Assembly: GCF_013364215.1 (NCBI RefSeq)
Contig: NZ_CP054923.1
Coordinates: forward strand, 3,534,001-3,598,000
DNA from: Verrucosispora sp. NA02020
GTDB lineage: Bacteria > Actinomycetota > Actinomycetes > Mycobacteriales > Micromonosporaceae
Direction of reading: 5' to 3'
DNA: 64,000 bases
Shown: one piece after another, positions 26,348 to 34,982 of the stretch
How the letters are laid out: each line of letters opens with the position of its first letter
Numbering within the stretch: position 1 is the first letter of the stretch
Program-made: the position numbers and the translations under genes
Notes under the pieces: model-generated
What the model was told of the DNA's origin: nothing
Seen by the model: the letters and a program-made list of their open reading frames with translations, nothing else
The model's database searches: none

Positions 26348-27193
26348 TCACGTCCAGGCCGCGAGGAAGCGTCGTTCCAGGAGCCCGAGCAGGGTGTCGG
26401 CGAGCTTGCCCAGCACCGCCAGCAACACGATGGCGAGCAGGATCACGTCGGTGCGGCCGGTGTTCTGGCTGTCGATGAGCAGGAAGCCCAGCCCCATCGA
26501 GGAAGCGATCAGCTCGGCCGCGACCAGGAAGAGCCAGGACTGCGCCATGGCCAGGCGCAGCCCGGCCAGCACCGGCGGCGTGGCGGCGGGCAGCAGCACC
26601 GTGCCGAGCAGCCGTACGCCGGAGCGGCCGTACGCCCGGCCCACCTCGACCAGGTGCGGGTCGACGTGCCGGAGCGCGGCGGCCACGGTGGTGAAGACCG
26701 GGAAGAACGCCCCGATCGCGACCAGGGTGATCTTCGGGGTCTCACCGATGCCGAACCAGAGCAGCAGCAGCGGCACCCAGGCCAGTGACGGGATGGCCCG
26801 GACCGCCTGGATGGTCGGGCCGACCAGCGAGCGGGCCGCCCGGGAGAGCCCCACCAGGGCGCCCAGCACCAGTCCGGCGACGGATCCGGCGGTGAACCCG
26901 AGGAGGACCCGCTGCACGCTGATCGCCAGGTGCTGCCACAGCTCACCCCGGACGAGGAGTTCCCGCAGTGCCAGCAGCACGTCGTACGGCGGCGGCAGTT
27001 GCGCCCGCGAGTAGCCGCCGGAGGTGGCCAGCAGGTGCCAGCCGACGAGCAGCGCCACCGGGAGCAGCAGGCCGGCGGCGGCGTACCCCACCCGGGCGGT
27101 CCAGCTCTGGCCGGGACCGGCGGTGGCCGGAGCCGGCGGCTCGGCCGGGCGGGCCGGTGGCGGCTGCACCGCCACCGGACTGCCCGCGCTCAC
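26348..27193 (-). CDS. ssuC: Sulfonate/taurine-type ABC transporter permease
   Basis: A 281-residue permease of the SsuC/TauC class: a proline-rich cytoplasmic N-terminus, about six spans, PSLAWVPLLLLWFGIGETPKI before the EAA-like loop (HLVEVGRAYGRSGVRLLGTVLLP). GTG 27193 overlaps the binding-protein stop as GTGA. It ends convergently with the SfnB-type gene. Probably moves alkanesulfonates, taurine or similar. The symbol follows the family; substrate not proven. Confidence 0.85.
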   Translation of the reverse strand: MSAGSPVAVQPPPARPAEPPAPATAGPGQSWTARVGYAAAGLLLPVALLVGWHLLATSGGYSRAQLPPPYDVLLALRELLVRGELWQHLAISVQRVLLGFTAGSVAGLVLGALVGLSRAARSLVGPTIQAVRAIPSLAWVPLLLLWFGIGETPKITLVAIGAFFPVFTTVAAALRHVDPHLVEVGRAYGRSGVRLLGTVLLPAATPPVLAGLRLAMAQSWLFLVAAELIASSMGLGFLLIDSQNTGRTDVILLAIVLLAVLGKLADTLLGLLERRFLAAWT

Positions 27194-28182
27194 GGCTGCG
27201 CCCGCGCCTGGGCGAAGCGGGGCTCGAAGATGCTGTCCAGTGCCGCGCGGGCCTCGGCGTCGGTGCGGACGTTGCCGTCGGCGACCAGGATGGGCAGCAC
27301 CCGTTCGAAGACCTGCCGTTGCGCCGCCCCCGGCACCGGGTCGACGTCGAACCGGGTCCGTTCGGCGAGCACCACCCGGGCGACGGCGGGGGAGACCTGC
27401 GACTCGCGGGCCAGCAGCTCCACCGCCTGGTCCGGGTGCGCGACGATCCACTGGCGAGCCCGCTCGTAGGCGTTCACCACCCGCTGCACCAGCTCGGGGT
27501 GGGTGGAGACGAACTCCTCGCGGGCGTTGAGCACGCCGTAGGTGTTGAAGGCGACGTTGCGGTAGAGCAGGGTGGAACCGGCGTCGACCTGGGTCTGCGC
27601 CATGTGCGGGTCGAGGCCGGCCCAGGCGTCCACGTCGCCGCGCTCCAGCGCGGTCTTGCCGTCGGCGTGCTGGAGGTTGACCACGGTGACGTCGCCTGGC
27701 GTCAGCCCGGCCTCGTCGAGCGCCTGCAACAGGAAGAAGTACGGGTCGGTGCCCTTCGTCGCGGCGACCCTGCGCCCCTTGAGCTGTGCGACCGAGGTGA
27801 TCGCGGAACCCTTGGCGACCACGACCGCGGCCCATTCGGGCTGGCTGAACACGCCGACGGTCTTGATCGGCGAACCGTTGGCCCGGGCCACCAGGGCGGC
27901 GACACCGGCGGTCGAGCCGACGTCGAGCGCGCCGGCGCGCAGGTTCTCGTTGGCCTTGTTGCTGCCGGCGGACTGCAACCAGCTCACCGACACGCCCTCG
28001 TCGGCCAACTCCTCCTCCAACCAGCGCTGCTCGCGCAGCACCAGGCTCGCCGGGTTCCAGTACGCGTAGTCCAGACGCAACCGGGTCGTGCCGTCGGCCG
28101 CCGAGCCGCCGCTGTCCTCCCCGGCGACACAGCCGGTGAGCAGCAGGGCGGCGGCCAGCACGACGGCGACTGTCTTCCTCAT
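27190..28182 (-). CDS. ssuA: Sulfonate/taurine-type ABC transporter substrate-binding lipoprotein
   Basis: A 330-residue SsuA/TauA-like binding protein. MRKTVAVVLAAALLLTGC gives a lipobox at Cys 18. Mature landmarks: LRLDYAYWNPASLVLREQRWLEEEL, VGVFSQPEWAAVVVAKGSAI, and VAATKGTDPYFFLLQALDEAGL. ATG 28182 overlaps the SsuB-type stop (ATGA) and follows GCAGGAG. The order ATPase, binding protein, permease is one of the known ssu/tau arrangements. Nitrate or pyrimidine-precursor transporters share the fold, but the sulfur neighbourhood favours sulfonates. Confidence 0.85.
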   Translation of the reverse strand: MRKTVAVVLAAALLLTGCVAGEDSGGSAADGTTRLRLDYAYWNPASLVLREQRWLEEELADEGVSVSWLQSAGSNKANENLRAGALDVGSTAGVAALVARANGSPIKTVGVFSQPEWAAVVVAKGSAITSVAQLKGRRVAATKGTDPYFFLLQALDEAGLTPGDVTVVNLQHADGKTALERGDVDAWAGLDPHMAQTQVDAGSTLLYRNVAFNTYGVLNAREEFVSTHPELVQRVVNAYERARQWIVAHPDQAVELLARESQVSPAVARVVLAERTRFDVDPVPGAAQRQVFERVLPILVADGNVRTDAEARAALDSIFEPRFAQARAQP

Positions 28183-29003
28183 GAACTCCTGCTTCCTTCG
28201 GGGGCGACGCCGAGACGGTCGAGTAGGTCGGTGCGCAGGGCGGCCGAGGCCGGCGAGCCGAGGTCGCGGGGCCGCACCCCGGGTACGGCGGTGACGTGCT
28301 GGACGGTCGATCCCTGTCCGGCCGGACCGGCGGGGCCGAGCACGACGATCCGGTCGGCCAGCCGCAGCGCCTCGTCGACGTCGTGGGTGACCAGCAGCAC
28401 CGTGCTGCCGGCGGCGCGTTGCACCTGGCCGACCAGGTCCTGCATGCGCAACCGGGTGAGCGCGTCGAGGGCGGCGAACGGCTCGTCGAGCAGCAGGACG
28501 CCGGGTCGCCGGGCGAGTGCCCGGGCGAGCGCGGTGCGCTGGGCCATCCCGCCGGAGACCTGCCGCGGGCGGTGTTCGGTGAAGTCGCCCAGCCCCACCA
28601 GTTCCAGCCAGGCCCGGACGTCGGCGCGGGCGGTCGTCCGGTCGTGGCCGGGTGCGAGACCGAAGGCCACGTTGCCGGCCAGCGTCCGCCACGGCAGCAG
28701 GCGCGGGTCCTGGAAGACCATCGCGGTGCGGGCCGCGACCCCGCGCACCGCTCGACCGTCCACGGTGATCTCCCCGGCACTCGGCCGGTCCAGTCCGCCG
28801 ACGAGGCGCAGCAGTGTCGACTTGCCGCACCCGGAGGCGCCGAGCAGCGCGATCACCTCACCGGCCTCGATCCGCAGGGTGACGTCGTCCAGCACCCGGT
28901 GCGTGCCGCGACGGCCGACGAAGGCGCGCCCCACCTGGCGCATCGAGACGGGTGCGGGTGCCGTGTGCAGCCCCGGCGCGAGTCGCGCGGCGCTCGTCGA
29001 CAT
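28179..29003 (-). CDS. ssuB: Sulfonate/taurine-type ABC transporter ATP-binding protein
   Basis: A 274-residue ATPase with Walker A GASGCGKST, FQDPRLLPWRTLAGNV (the SsuB/TauB Q-loop hallmark), signature VSGGMAQR, Walker B LLLDEPFAALD and LLVTHDVDEA. ATG 29003 has AAGGAGG at the right distance. First gene of a three-gene minus-strand operon whose promoter region carries sulfur-block motif D. Confidence 0.9.
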   Translation of the reverse strand: MSTSAARLAPGLHTAPAPVSMRQVGRAFVGRRGTHRVLDDVTLRIEAGEVIALLGASGCGKSTLLRLVGGLDRPSAGEITVDGRAVRGVAARTAMVFQDPRLLPWRTLAGNVAFGLAPGHDRTTARADVRAWLELVGLGDFTEHRPRQVSGGMAQRTALARALARRPGVLLLDEPFAALDALTRLRMQDLVGQVQRAAGSTVLLVTHDVDEALRLADRIVVLGPAGPAGQGSTVQHVTAVPGVRPRDLGSPASAALRTDLLDRLGVAPEGSRSS

Positions 29004-29363
29004 GCCACCTCCTTGCCTCGTCCGGTGGGTCGGCTCACAATACCCATATAACCAACCGGATGAGTAGGGTATATCTCGGGCGGGCCGGGAGGGTGGCTCC
29101 CGAAGGCAGGCGTCGCGCCCGGGTGGGACGCCGTCCACCTGGGCCTCCGCCGGGTCTCGGGTGGTTGCCGACGGAGGATCGACGTGAGAGGAGTGGCCTG
29201 TGAACGCGGTCACTGGCAGGGTGACGGTGTGGACACCCCGCGCTACCGTCCTGGCGCCGATCGGGCAGCCGCGCCCGGCGACCCGGCACCTCCCGCGTAC
29301 CCGGTCGCCCGAGGCGGTCGGGCCGACGCCGGCCGAATCCATCCCCGACGGAGGGAACCCGAC
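29004..29363. other. 360-base gap between ssuB and DUF1684 gene
   Basis: Divergent promoter region. It holds motif D (29043-29068) close to ssuB and an AT-rich patch around 29040-29075. The rest is GC-rich with no gene I can support; an upstream in-frame extension of the DUF1684 gene exists but lacks family sequence. Confidence 0.6.
29043..29068 (-). promoter_or_regulatory. Sulfur-block motif D, before ssu operon
   Basis: On the minus strand CCTAC-N10-GGTTA (29068-29049) and on the plus strand CCCAT-N10-GGATG (29043-29062) overlap, so both strands give a version of the CCTAT-N10-GGATT motif. It lies about 40 bases before the ssuB start and is bounded by TACCC/GGGTA. Confidence 0.5.
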
Positions 29364-30266
29364 ATGACCCGGCCCCACCCGCTTCCGGCGGCGACCCCAG
29401 ACGTGCCCGAGGCCGCCGAGGCGCAGGTCGACGCCTTCACCCTCGAATGGCGGGAGTGGCACCGCCGCCACGAGGAGACCCTGGCCGCCCCGCACGGCTT
29501 CCTCGCCGTGACCGGGCTGCACTGGCTCACCGACCGCCCCGAGCGCGTCGCCGACCTGCCCGGACGGTGGCACACCGGTGCGGACGGCGTGGTGGTCGAC
29601 CTCTCCGACGGTGAGGAACTCCTCGTCGACGGAGAGCCGGTGACCGGTCGCCACGAGTTCGGCCCGATCCCGGAGCGCGGCGGCGTCACCGTCGGATTCG
29701 ACGGCGGCGTGCTGGAGATCGCCCGTCGGGGTGGGTACGACATCCTGCGTCCACGCCGCCCCGACCACCCACTGCGGACCGCCTTCCGGGGCACACCGAC
29801 GTACCCGCCGACGACCCGCTGGGTCCTGTCCGGACGGTTCGTCCCCTTCGACAGCCCCCGGCCGACCACCGTCGGTGCCGCCGTCGAAGGACTCCAGCAC
29901 GTCTACGACGCCCCCGGCACGATCGAGTTCACCGTGGACGGTGTGCCGCTGCGTCTGACCGCCTTCAACGGCTGGTCCCCGGGAAGCCTGTCGGTGCTGT
30001 TCACCGACGAGACCTCCGGCGTGACCACGTACGCCGCCAACCGGGCCCTGAGCGTCGACCCGCCCGACGAGCAGGGCCGGGTCACCGTGGACTTCAACCG
30101 CGCCACCAACCTGCCCTGCGCGTACACCGACTTCGCCACCTGCCCCCTGCCGCCGGCGGAGAACCGGCTGCCGGTCGCCGTCGAGGCCGGCGAGCAGATC
30201 CCGTACGAGCGGCGGGCGGACGGCGTGCCCCCACCGCAGCACAGCACCCCCGGGAGGAACTCGTGA
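29364..30266 (+). CDS. DUF1684 domain protein
   Basis: A 300-residue cytoplasmic protein without signal peptide. It shows the DUF1684 pattern: WREWHRRHEETLAAPHGFLAVTGLHWL at residues 30-56, then a beta-rich middle, and the C-terminal DFNRATNLPCAYTDFATCPLPPAENRLPV with a Cys pair, which is the conserved end of the family. Function unknown. ATG 29364 follows GGAGGGAACC. Its stop overlaps the GTG of a flavin reductase gene, so the two products are made together, next to a sulfonate transporter and near an SfnB-type flavoenzyme. Confidence 0.85.
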   Translation: MTRPHPLPAATPDVPEAAEAQVDAFTLEWREWHRRHEETLAAPHGFLAVTGLHWLTDRPERVADLPGRWHTGADGVVVDLSDGEELLVDGEPVTGRHEFGPIPERGGVTVGFDGGVLEIARRGGYDILRPRRPDHPLRTAFRGTPTYPPTTRWVLSGRFVPFDSPRPTTVGAAVEGLQHVYDAPGTIEFTVDGVPLRLTAFNGWSPGSLSVLFTDETSGVTTYAANRALSVDPPDEQGRVTVDFNRATNLPCAYTDFATCPLPPAENRLPVAVEAGEQIPYERRADGVPPPQHSTPGRNS

Positions 30267-30802
30267 CACCCCCCACCGACGACCAGCCGCCCCTCGACGC
30301 CGAGACCGACGAGATCCGGACCCTGCTGCGGCACCAGGCCAGCACGGTCACGGTGGTGACCGCCCCGGGGACACCGGCGGTCGGGTTCACCGCCACCTCC
30401 TTCACGTCGGTGTCGTTGTCGCCGCCGGTCGTGTCGTTCTGCCTCCACCTCGGCTCGTCCAGTTGGCCCACGGTCGCCGCCGCCCGGCACGTCGGCGTCC
30501 ACCTGCTCGCCCACCACCAGCAGGATCTCGCCCGCACGTTCGCCACCAGCGGCATCGACCGGTTCGCCGCGCCGACCCGGTGGCAGGCCGGCCCCGAGGG
30601 CGTACCGATCCTCGACGACACCCTCGCCTGGCTGCTGTGCCGGGTGATCGACCGGGTGACGGTCGGCAGCCACGCCATCGTGCTGGCCGAACCGGAACTG
30701 GTGCACAGCCCGGCCGCCGGATCGCCGCTGCTCTACCACCGGGGCCGCTACACCGGTCTGGTGCCCGGCAACGACGGCTGGGCCGGGCCGGTCGCGGCCT
30801 GA
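30263..30802 (+). CDS. Flavin reductase (FMN-binding split barrel)
   Basis: A 179-residue flavin reductase-like protein. Landmarks: LLRHQASTVTVVTAPGTPAVGFTATSFTSVSLSPPVVSFCL and the late YHRGRYTGL, the family's FMN/NADH-binding elements. Such enzymes make FMNH2 for two-component monooxygenases. GTG 30263 overlaps the DUF1684 stop as GTGA. The SfnB-type oxygenase 4 kb upstream lacks a reductase of its own nearby, so this protein is a plausible partner; that link is inference. Confidence 0.87.
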   Translation: MTPPTDDQPPLDAETDEIRTLLRHQASTVTVVTAPGTPAVGFTATSFTSVSLSPPVVSFCLHLGSSSWPTVAAARHVGVHLLAHHQQDLARTFATSGIDRFAAPTRWQAGPEGVPILDDTLAWLLCRVIDRVTVGSHAIVLAEPELVHSPAAGSPLLYHRGRYTGLVPGNDGWAGPVAA

Positions 30803-30982
30803 CCATCGGCGCCGGACCCCGCCCCCGCGCCGTCCGAGGGCGTCGGGGATTCTCTCCTTCGTAACGCGGGCATGGGATCCTGGGACCACCCGGTGTGCCG
30901 GCGCCGGGGCCCGCACGGGCACCGTCGCCCGCCCACCGCGCCGTCGCGGCAGCCGGCCCGGTCGAGCCGACGAGGTGAGCTG

Positions 30983-31948
30983 ATGGCCGTCGTCCTGGAC
31001 ACCGCGCAGCTACCGGTCCGCGACCGGGTCGAGGCGGTGCACGCCACGATGGCGTACGCCTCCGCGCCGTGCCACGTGATCCACGAGAATCCGAGCGGCG
31101 ACGTGTACGCCCGGATGGCGCTCTGGGACCTCGGTGACGTCTCGGTCTTCACCACCGAGGCGTCCGGCATCCGGCTGCTGCGCACTCCCCGGCAGACGCG
31201 GCAGGACGTGACGCCGGTGGTGGCGCTCTCCGTGCAGCGGCGCGCCGACGGTCGGCAGGAGCAGGGCGGACGTCACGCGCTGGTCGCACCGGGCGGGCTG
31301 ATGGGGATGGACCTCTCCGCCCCGTACGACTTCTCCTGGTCCGGCGACGGTGCGGCCGGATGTCTCCAGATCCCCATCGACCGGCTCGCGTTACCGGTGG
31401 ACGTGATCCGGCGGGCCCTGGGCAACCTGCCGGCCAGCCCGCTCTATCCGCTGGTCGCCCGGCACGTCGTCGACGTGGTGGGGCGAGCGGACCGACTCGG
31501 CGCCGACCCGGCGGCACCGGTGCTGGGCGCGGCCAGTGTCGAGCTGGCCCGGGCGCTGCTCACCTCGGCGGCGTACGCCACCGCGCGGCACGTTCACGTG
31601 GACCGGGCCGGGACGCTGCTGACCCTCGTCCGGGCGTACGTCCGGCAGCACCTGGCCGACCCCGACCTGCGGCCGTCCACCATCGCGATGGCACACAACG
31701 TCTCCCTGCGCCACCTGTACAAGGTCTGCGCCCAGGCCGACTTCAGCCTGGAACAGTGGATCATCGGGGAGCGGTTGAAGGGCGCCGCCGAGGAGCTGCT
31801 CCGGCCGCAGAGCCGGAACCTGACCATCGCGGTGGTGGCCCGCCGCTGGGGGTTCGGCGACCCCACCCACTTCGCCCGGCGCTTCCGCGCGGCGTACGGG
31901 CTCACCCCGGGACAGTGGCGCCGGATGCACACCGACCTGCCGCGCTGA
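30983..31948 (+). CDS. AraC family transcriptional regulator
   Basis: A 321-residue regulator. Residues 1-200 form an AraC-type ligand-binding half of the class seen in NphR/FeaR-like regulators (VFTTEASGIRLLRTPRQTR as landmark). The C-terminal 100 residues hold the double helix-turn-helix: STIAMAHNVSLRHLYKVC and VARRWGFGDPTHFARRFRAAYGLTPGQWR. ATG 30983 follows GAGGTGAGCTG. The target is unclear: it faces the minus-strand sugar kinase gene and follows the flavin reductase by 180 bases. Confidence 0.92.
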   Translation: MAVVLDTAQLPVRDRVEAVHATMAYASAPCHVIHENPSGDVYARMALWDLGDVSVFTTEASGIRLLRTPRQTRQDVTPVVALSVQRRADGRQEQGGRHALVAPGGLMGMDLSAPYDFSWSGDGAAGCLQIPIDRLALPVDVIRRALGNLPASPLYPLVARHVVDVVGRADRLGADPAAPVLGAASVELARALLTSAAYATARHVHVDRAGTLLTLVRAYVRQHLADPDLRPSTIAMAHNVSLRHLYKVCAQADFSLEQWIIGERLKGAAEELLRPQSRNLTIAVVARRWGFGDPTHFARRFRAAYGLTPGQWRRMHTDLPR

Positions 31949-31965
31949 GGCACCGCCCGCCGGGC

Positions 31966-32925
31966 TCAGGACCCCGTCGGGAAGCGACTCGCCAGCTCGT
32001 GCCGGTACGGCGGATCGGCACCGGCCCGGGTGCAGGTCACGGCGGCCACCTCGACGCCGTACCGCAGCGCGGCCCGGACGTCGTCGTCGGACCACCCGGG
32101 CCCGGCGGTGGAGAGGGCGGCGAGCAGCCCGGCGGTGAAGGCGTCACCGGCGCCGATGGTGTCCGCCACCGCGACGACCGGCGCCGGCTGCCGGAATCCG
32201 CCCGTGCCGGAGGCGGCAGCCGCGCCCCCGACGCCGAGGGTGATCACGGCGAGCGTCACGCCGAGGTCGCGCCAGTGCCGCAGGACGTCCTCGTTCGTCC
32301 GGCCCGGATAGAGCCAGGCGACGTCCTCCTCGCTGGCCTTGAGCACGTGCGCGATCCGGGCCAGCGCGTCGACGCGGCTCCGGGCCGCGTCGACACCGCC
32401 GATCAGGCCGGGCCGGATGTTCGGGTCGACGCTGACGAGCGCGCCGCGCTCGCGCGCCGTCCGCAGGGCGGCGGCCAACCGGTCGGCGCCCGGGTGCAGG
32501 AACGCGGCCAGCGAGCCGGTGTGCACGATGCCCCGTCCGGCGACCGCCGGGGCCAGTTCCTCGGCGCGCCACTGCCAGTCGGCGGTGCCGTCGACGTAGA
32601 AGTCGTACGTGGCCACACCGGTCCCGGTCAGCGTGGCGATCCCCAGGGTGGCCGGCTCGTCGGCGTCGACTGCGTGCCGCAGGTCGACGCCGTTGGTCTC
32701 GGCGTGTGCGCGCAGCCGCCGACCGAAGCGGTTGGTGGAGAAGCGGGCGAGCAACGCGGTGGGTACGCCCAGCCGGGCCAGGCCCACGGCCACGTTGAGC
32801 GGGCTGCCACCGGGATGGGCGACGAACCGGCCGTCCGGCTCCTGCACCAGATCGACGACAGCCTCACCGACCACGGTCACCGCCGGGGCGGCGGACGACG
32901 GCTCCGGGTCGTCCGGGGCCGTCAC
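31966..32925 (-). CDS. PfkB family carbohydrate kinase (fructokinase-like)
   Basis: A 319-residue ribokinase-fold sugar kinase. PGGSPLNVAVGLARLG is the PfkB signature 1 and DTIGAGDAFTAGLL signature 2 with the catalytic Asp. The order and length fit bacterial fructokinases. The GTG at 32925 is one base after the GH32 stop, so translation is likely coupled; GTG 32934 is an alternative. With the GH32 enzyme it would phosphorylate fructose freed inside the cell. Belongs to the LacI-controlled block. Confidence 0.88.
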   Translation of the reverse strand: MTAPDDPEPSSAAPAVTVVGEAVVDLVQEPDGRFVAHPGGSPLNVAVGLARLGVPTALLARFSTNRFGRRLRAHAETNGVDLRHAVDADEPATLGIATLTGTGVATYDFYVDGTADWQWRAEELAPAVAGRGIVHTGSLAAFLHPGADRLAAALRTARERGALVSVDPNIRPGLIGGVDAARSRVDALARIAHVLKASEEDVAWLYPGRTNEDVLRHWRDLGVTLAVITLGVGGAAAASGTGGFRQPAPVVAVADTIGAGDAFTAGLLAALSTAGPGWSDDDVRAALRYGVEVAAVTCTRAGADPPYRHELASRFPTGS

Positions 32926-32926
32926 C

Positions 32927-33880
32927 TCAGGCACCACCGGTGGCCGGCAGCGGTTCGCGTGCCACCAGGCCGGCCTCGGGTTCGTAGCGCACCGGCACCG
33001 GGTCGCTGATCTCGCCGACGAACGTCCCGTCACCGTGCTCGACGAAGCCCAGCAGTACCCAGCCGTCGTCGGTCGACAACAGCCGGGGCGCGTACAGGTG
33101 CGGCTGGGCGATCGGTCGGGCGGCGGCGATGTCCCATGGTCCGCGTACGGTCGGGGCGGTGGCCATCCAGAGCCGTTCCCGGGAGTCGCCGGGTGCGGTG
33201 GCCGGGTTGGTGCAGAACAGCAGCAGCGGCTGCCCCTCCACCACGGCGACCTGCGGCACTTCGAGGTGACCGAATCCGGCCGGTGGCGACAGCGGCGGTC
33301 GGACGGTCCAGTTCAGCAGGTCGGGCGAGGTGGCGTGACCGATGACGCCGCGTTCGGCGGCCGGGCCCTGGTTGCTGCGGGCGGTGATCAGCATGTGCCA
33401 GCCGTCGCCGTCCGGGTCGGCGAAGACCCACGGGTCACGCCAGGCCTGCTCGTACCACGCGTCCAGGTCGAGCAGCTCGTACCAGGTCGGGTCGGCCTCG
33501 AGCAGCGGGGTGTCGCCGTGCCGGTGCCAGGTCACCAGGTCGTCGGAGACGGCCAGCCCGATGCGTTGGACCAGGCCGTCCTCGGCGCGGCCGACACCGG
33601 TGTAGAAGAGATACCACCGCCCGTCCGGCCCGCGTACGGTGCTGCCGGTCCAGGTGGCCAGATCGTCCCAGCCCGGTGAGTCGGCGGGGACCAGCGCGTC
33701 CGGGAGCAGCCGCCAGTCGCGCAGGTCGGTGGAGACGGCGTGGCCGATCGTGGCGCGGCGGTGGCGACGGTCCGGGTCGAGGAGGGCCCGGGAGGCGCGC
33801 AGGAAGAACGCGTGCCACCGGCCGTCGTCGTCCTGGGCGTACCAGCTGTCCCACACCCAGTGGTCGGGCAGACGAAGCAT
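32927..33880 (-). CDS. Glycoside hydrolase family 32 (beta-fructosidase-like), intracellular
   Basis: A 317-residue five-bladed propeller hydrolase without signal peptide. Catalytic landmarks: WVWDSWYAQDDDG near the N-terminus for the nucleophile region, WRDPWVFAD (RDP motif) and LEVPQVA with the acid/base Glu. It lacks the C-terminal beta-sandwich of classic invertases and is shorter than average GH32, so GH43/68-like relatives cannot be excluded. ATG 33880 lies only 16 bases from the lacI stop, and the LacI-type operator overlaps that stop codon. It is coupled to the PfkB kinase. Confidence 0.82.
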   Translation of the reverse strand: MLRLPDHWVWDSWYAQDDDGRWHAFFLRASRALLDPDRRHRRATIGHAVSTDLRDWRLLPDALVPADSPGWDDLATWTGSTVRGPDGRWYLFYTGVGRAEDGLVQRIGLAVSDDLVTWHRHGDTPLLEADPTWYELLDLDAWYEQAWRDPWVFADPDGDGWHMLITARSNQGPAAERGVIGHATSPDLLNWTVRPPLSPPAGFGHLEVPQVAVVEGQPLLLFCTNPATAPGDSRERLWMATAPTVRGPWDIAAARPIAQPHLYAPRLLSTDDGWVLLGFVEHGDGTFVGEISDPVPVRYEPEAGLVAREPLPATGGA

Positions 33881-33896
33881 GGCGGGGAAGGTATCA

Positions 33897-33910
33897 CTAA
33901 ATCGGTTTAG
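33897..33910. promoter_or_regulatory. LacI-type operator 1 (overlaps lacI stop, before GH32)
   Basis: CTAAATCGGTTTAG, a 14-base imperfect palindrome (reverse strand CTAAACCGATTTAG), covers the stop codon of the lacI gene and ends 16 bases from the GH32 start codon. Same pattern as the sites at 35160 and 42071. Bound repressor here would block an internal promoter or elongation. Confidence 0.75.
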
Positions 33911-34982
33911 CCCGCGACCTCGGGGCGGAGTCGCTCTCCGTTCGCGGCATCGGGGTCCGCCCGGCCGGAGTCGCGACCGAACGCCGACGGCGCAGCGGCA
34001 TCGGCACCAGGGCCGGGCCGGAGTCGTCCTTGTCGAGCAGCAGCTCCACCGCCCGGCGACCCATCTGCTCGTGCGGGATGGCGGCGGTGGAGAGCCCCGG
34101 GCGCAGCCAGGAGGCGATCGGATCGTCGTCGAAGGAGATCACCGAGATGTCGTCGGGGATGGTCAGGCCGGCCTCCCCGAGCGCCTGGTACGCGCCGAAG
34201 GCCAGCCGGTCGTTCATGCAGATGATGGCGCTCGGCCGGTCCGGGCGGGCGAGCAGGGCCTGCGTCGCGGTGTAGCCGTGCTCCGGCAGCCACTCGGTGC
34301 AGAAGCCCTCGGCGAACAGCGCGACACCGTCGGCGGCGAGCGTGCTCCGGATGCCGCGCAGCCGCGCCTCGGCGGCGAGGGAGATCTCCGGGTCGCGTTC
34401 CTTGGGTCGGTTGCGGCCGATCAGGGCGATCCGGTCCCGGTGGCCCCGGGCGAGCAGGGCCTCGGCGATCGTGGCGCCGGCCAACTCGTCGTCTGGCAGC
34501 ACGCTCGGCAGCTCCTCCGAGCTGGTGGCGTTGAGCAGCACCACCGGGCCGTTCAGGATGGCCTTCGGCACGGTCAGCCGGCGGGTGGCCATCGCCGCGT
34601 AGATCACGCCGTCGACCTGGCGGTCGAGGATCGCCTCGATGGCGTACTGCTCGAACGACGCGTCACCCTGGGTCTCGGTGATCAGCAGGACGTGGTCGCG
34701 CTCGCGGGCGGCGTCCAGCGCGCCCCGGATCAGGCCGCCGGCGAAGCGGGTGGTGGCGACGATGTCCGAGACGAAGGCGATGGTCGCCGTCTTGCGGGTA
34801 CGCAGACTGCGGGCGGCCACGTTCGGCCGGTAGCCGAGTTCCTCCGCCGCCGCGAAGACACGCTGGTGCGCCTCGGCGGAGAGTCGGGTGCCCTCCCGCC
34901 CGTTGAGCACCATCGAGGCTGCGGTCTTGGACAGCCCAGCCCGTCGCGCGACATCGGCCAGTGTTGCCCTGTTGCGGCCCAT
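33897..34982 (-). CDS. LacI family transcriptional regulator
   Basis: A 361-residue regulator. Residues 1-60 are the LacI DNA-binding domain (TLADVARRAGLSKTAASMVLNGREGTRLS, then the hinge-like GYRPNVAARSLRTRKT); a type 1 periplasmic-binding-protein-like sensor follows, with ISFDDDPIASWLRPGLSTAAIP. ATG 34982 has CGGAGGACTG in front; an upstream ATG in frame has no site. Tandem with GH32 and PfkB genes, divergent from the CUT1 transporter operon. Three copies of one palindrome beside these genes are its probable operators. Confidence 0.93.
   Translation of the reverse strand: MGRNRATLADVARRAGLSKTAASMVLNGREGTRLSAEAHQRVFAAAEELGYRPNVAARSLRTRKTATIAFVSDIVATTRFAGGLIRGALDAARERDHVLLITETQGDASFEQYAIEAILDRQVDGVIYAAMATRRLTVPKAILNGPVVLLNATSSEELPSVLPDDELAGATIAEALLARGHRDRIALIGRNRPKERDPEISLAAEARLRGIRSTLAADGVALFAEGFCTEWLPEHGYTATQALLARPDRPSAIICMNDRLAFGAYQALGEAGLTIPDDISVISFDDDPIASWLRPGLSTAAIPHEQMGRRAVELLLDKDDSGPALVPMPLRRRRSVATPAGRTPMPRTESDSAPRSRAKPI

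Noticed and set aside
29184..29363. 60-residue upstream extension of the DUF1684 protein
   Set aside because: No homology or signal features; ATG 29364 has a strong ribosome-binding site and starts the family sequence.
33897..33910. Palindrome as terminator of lacI
   Set aside because: Only a short AT-rich dyad with no stable GC stem, and it matches two other promoter-linked sites, so an operator fits better.
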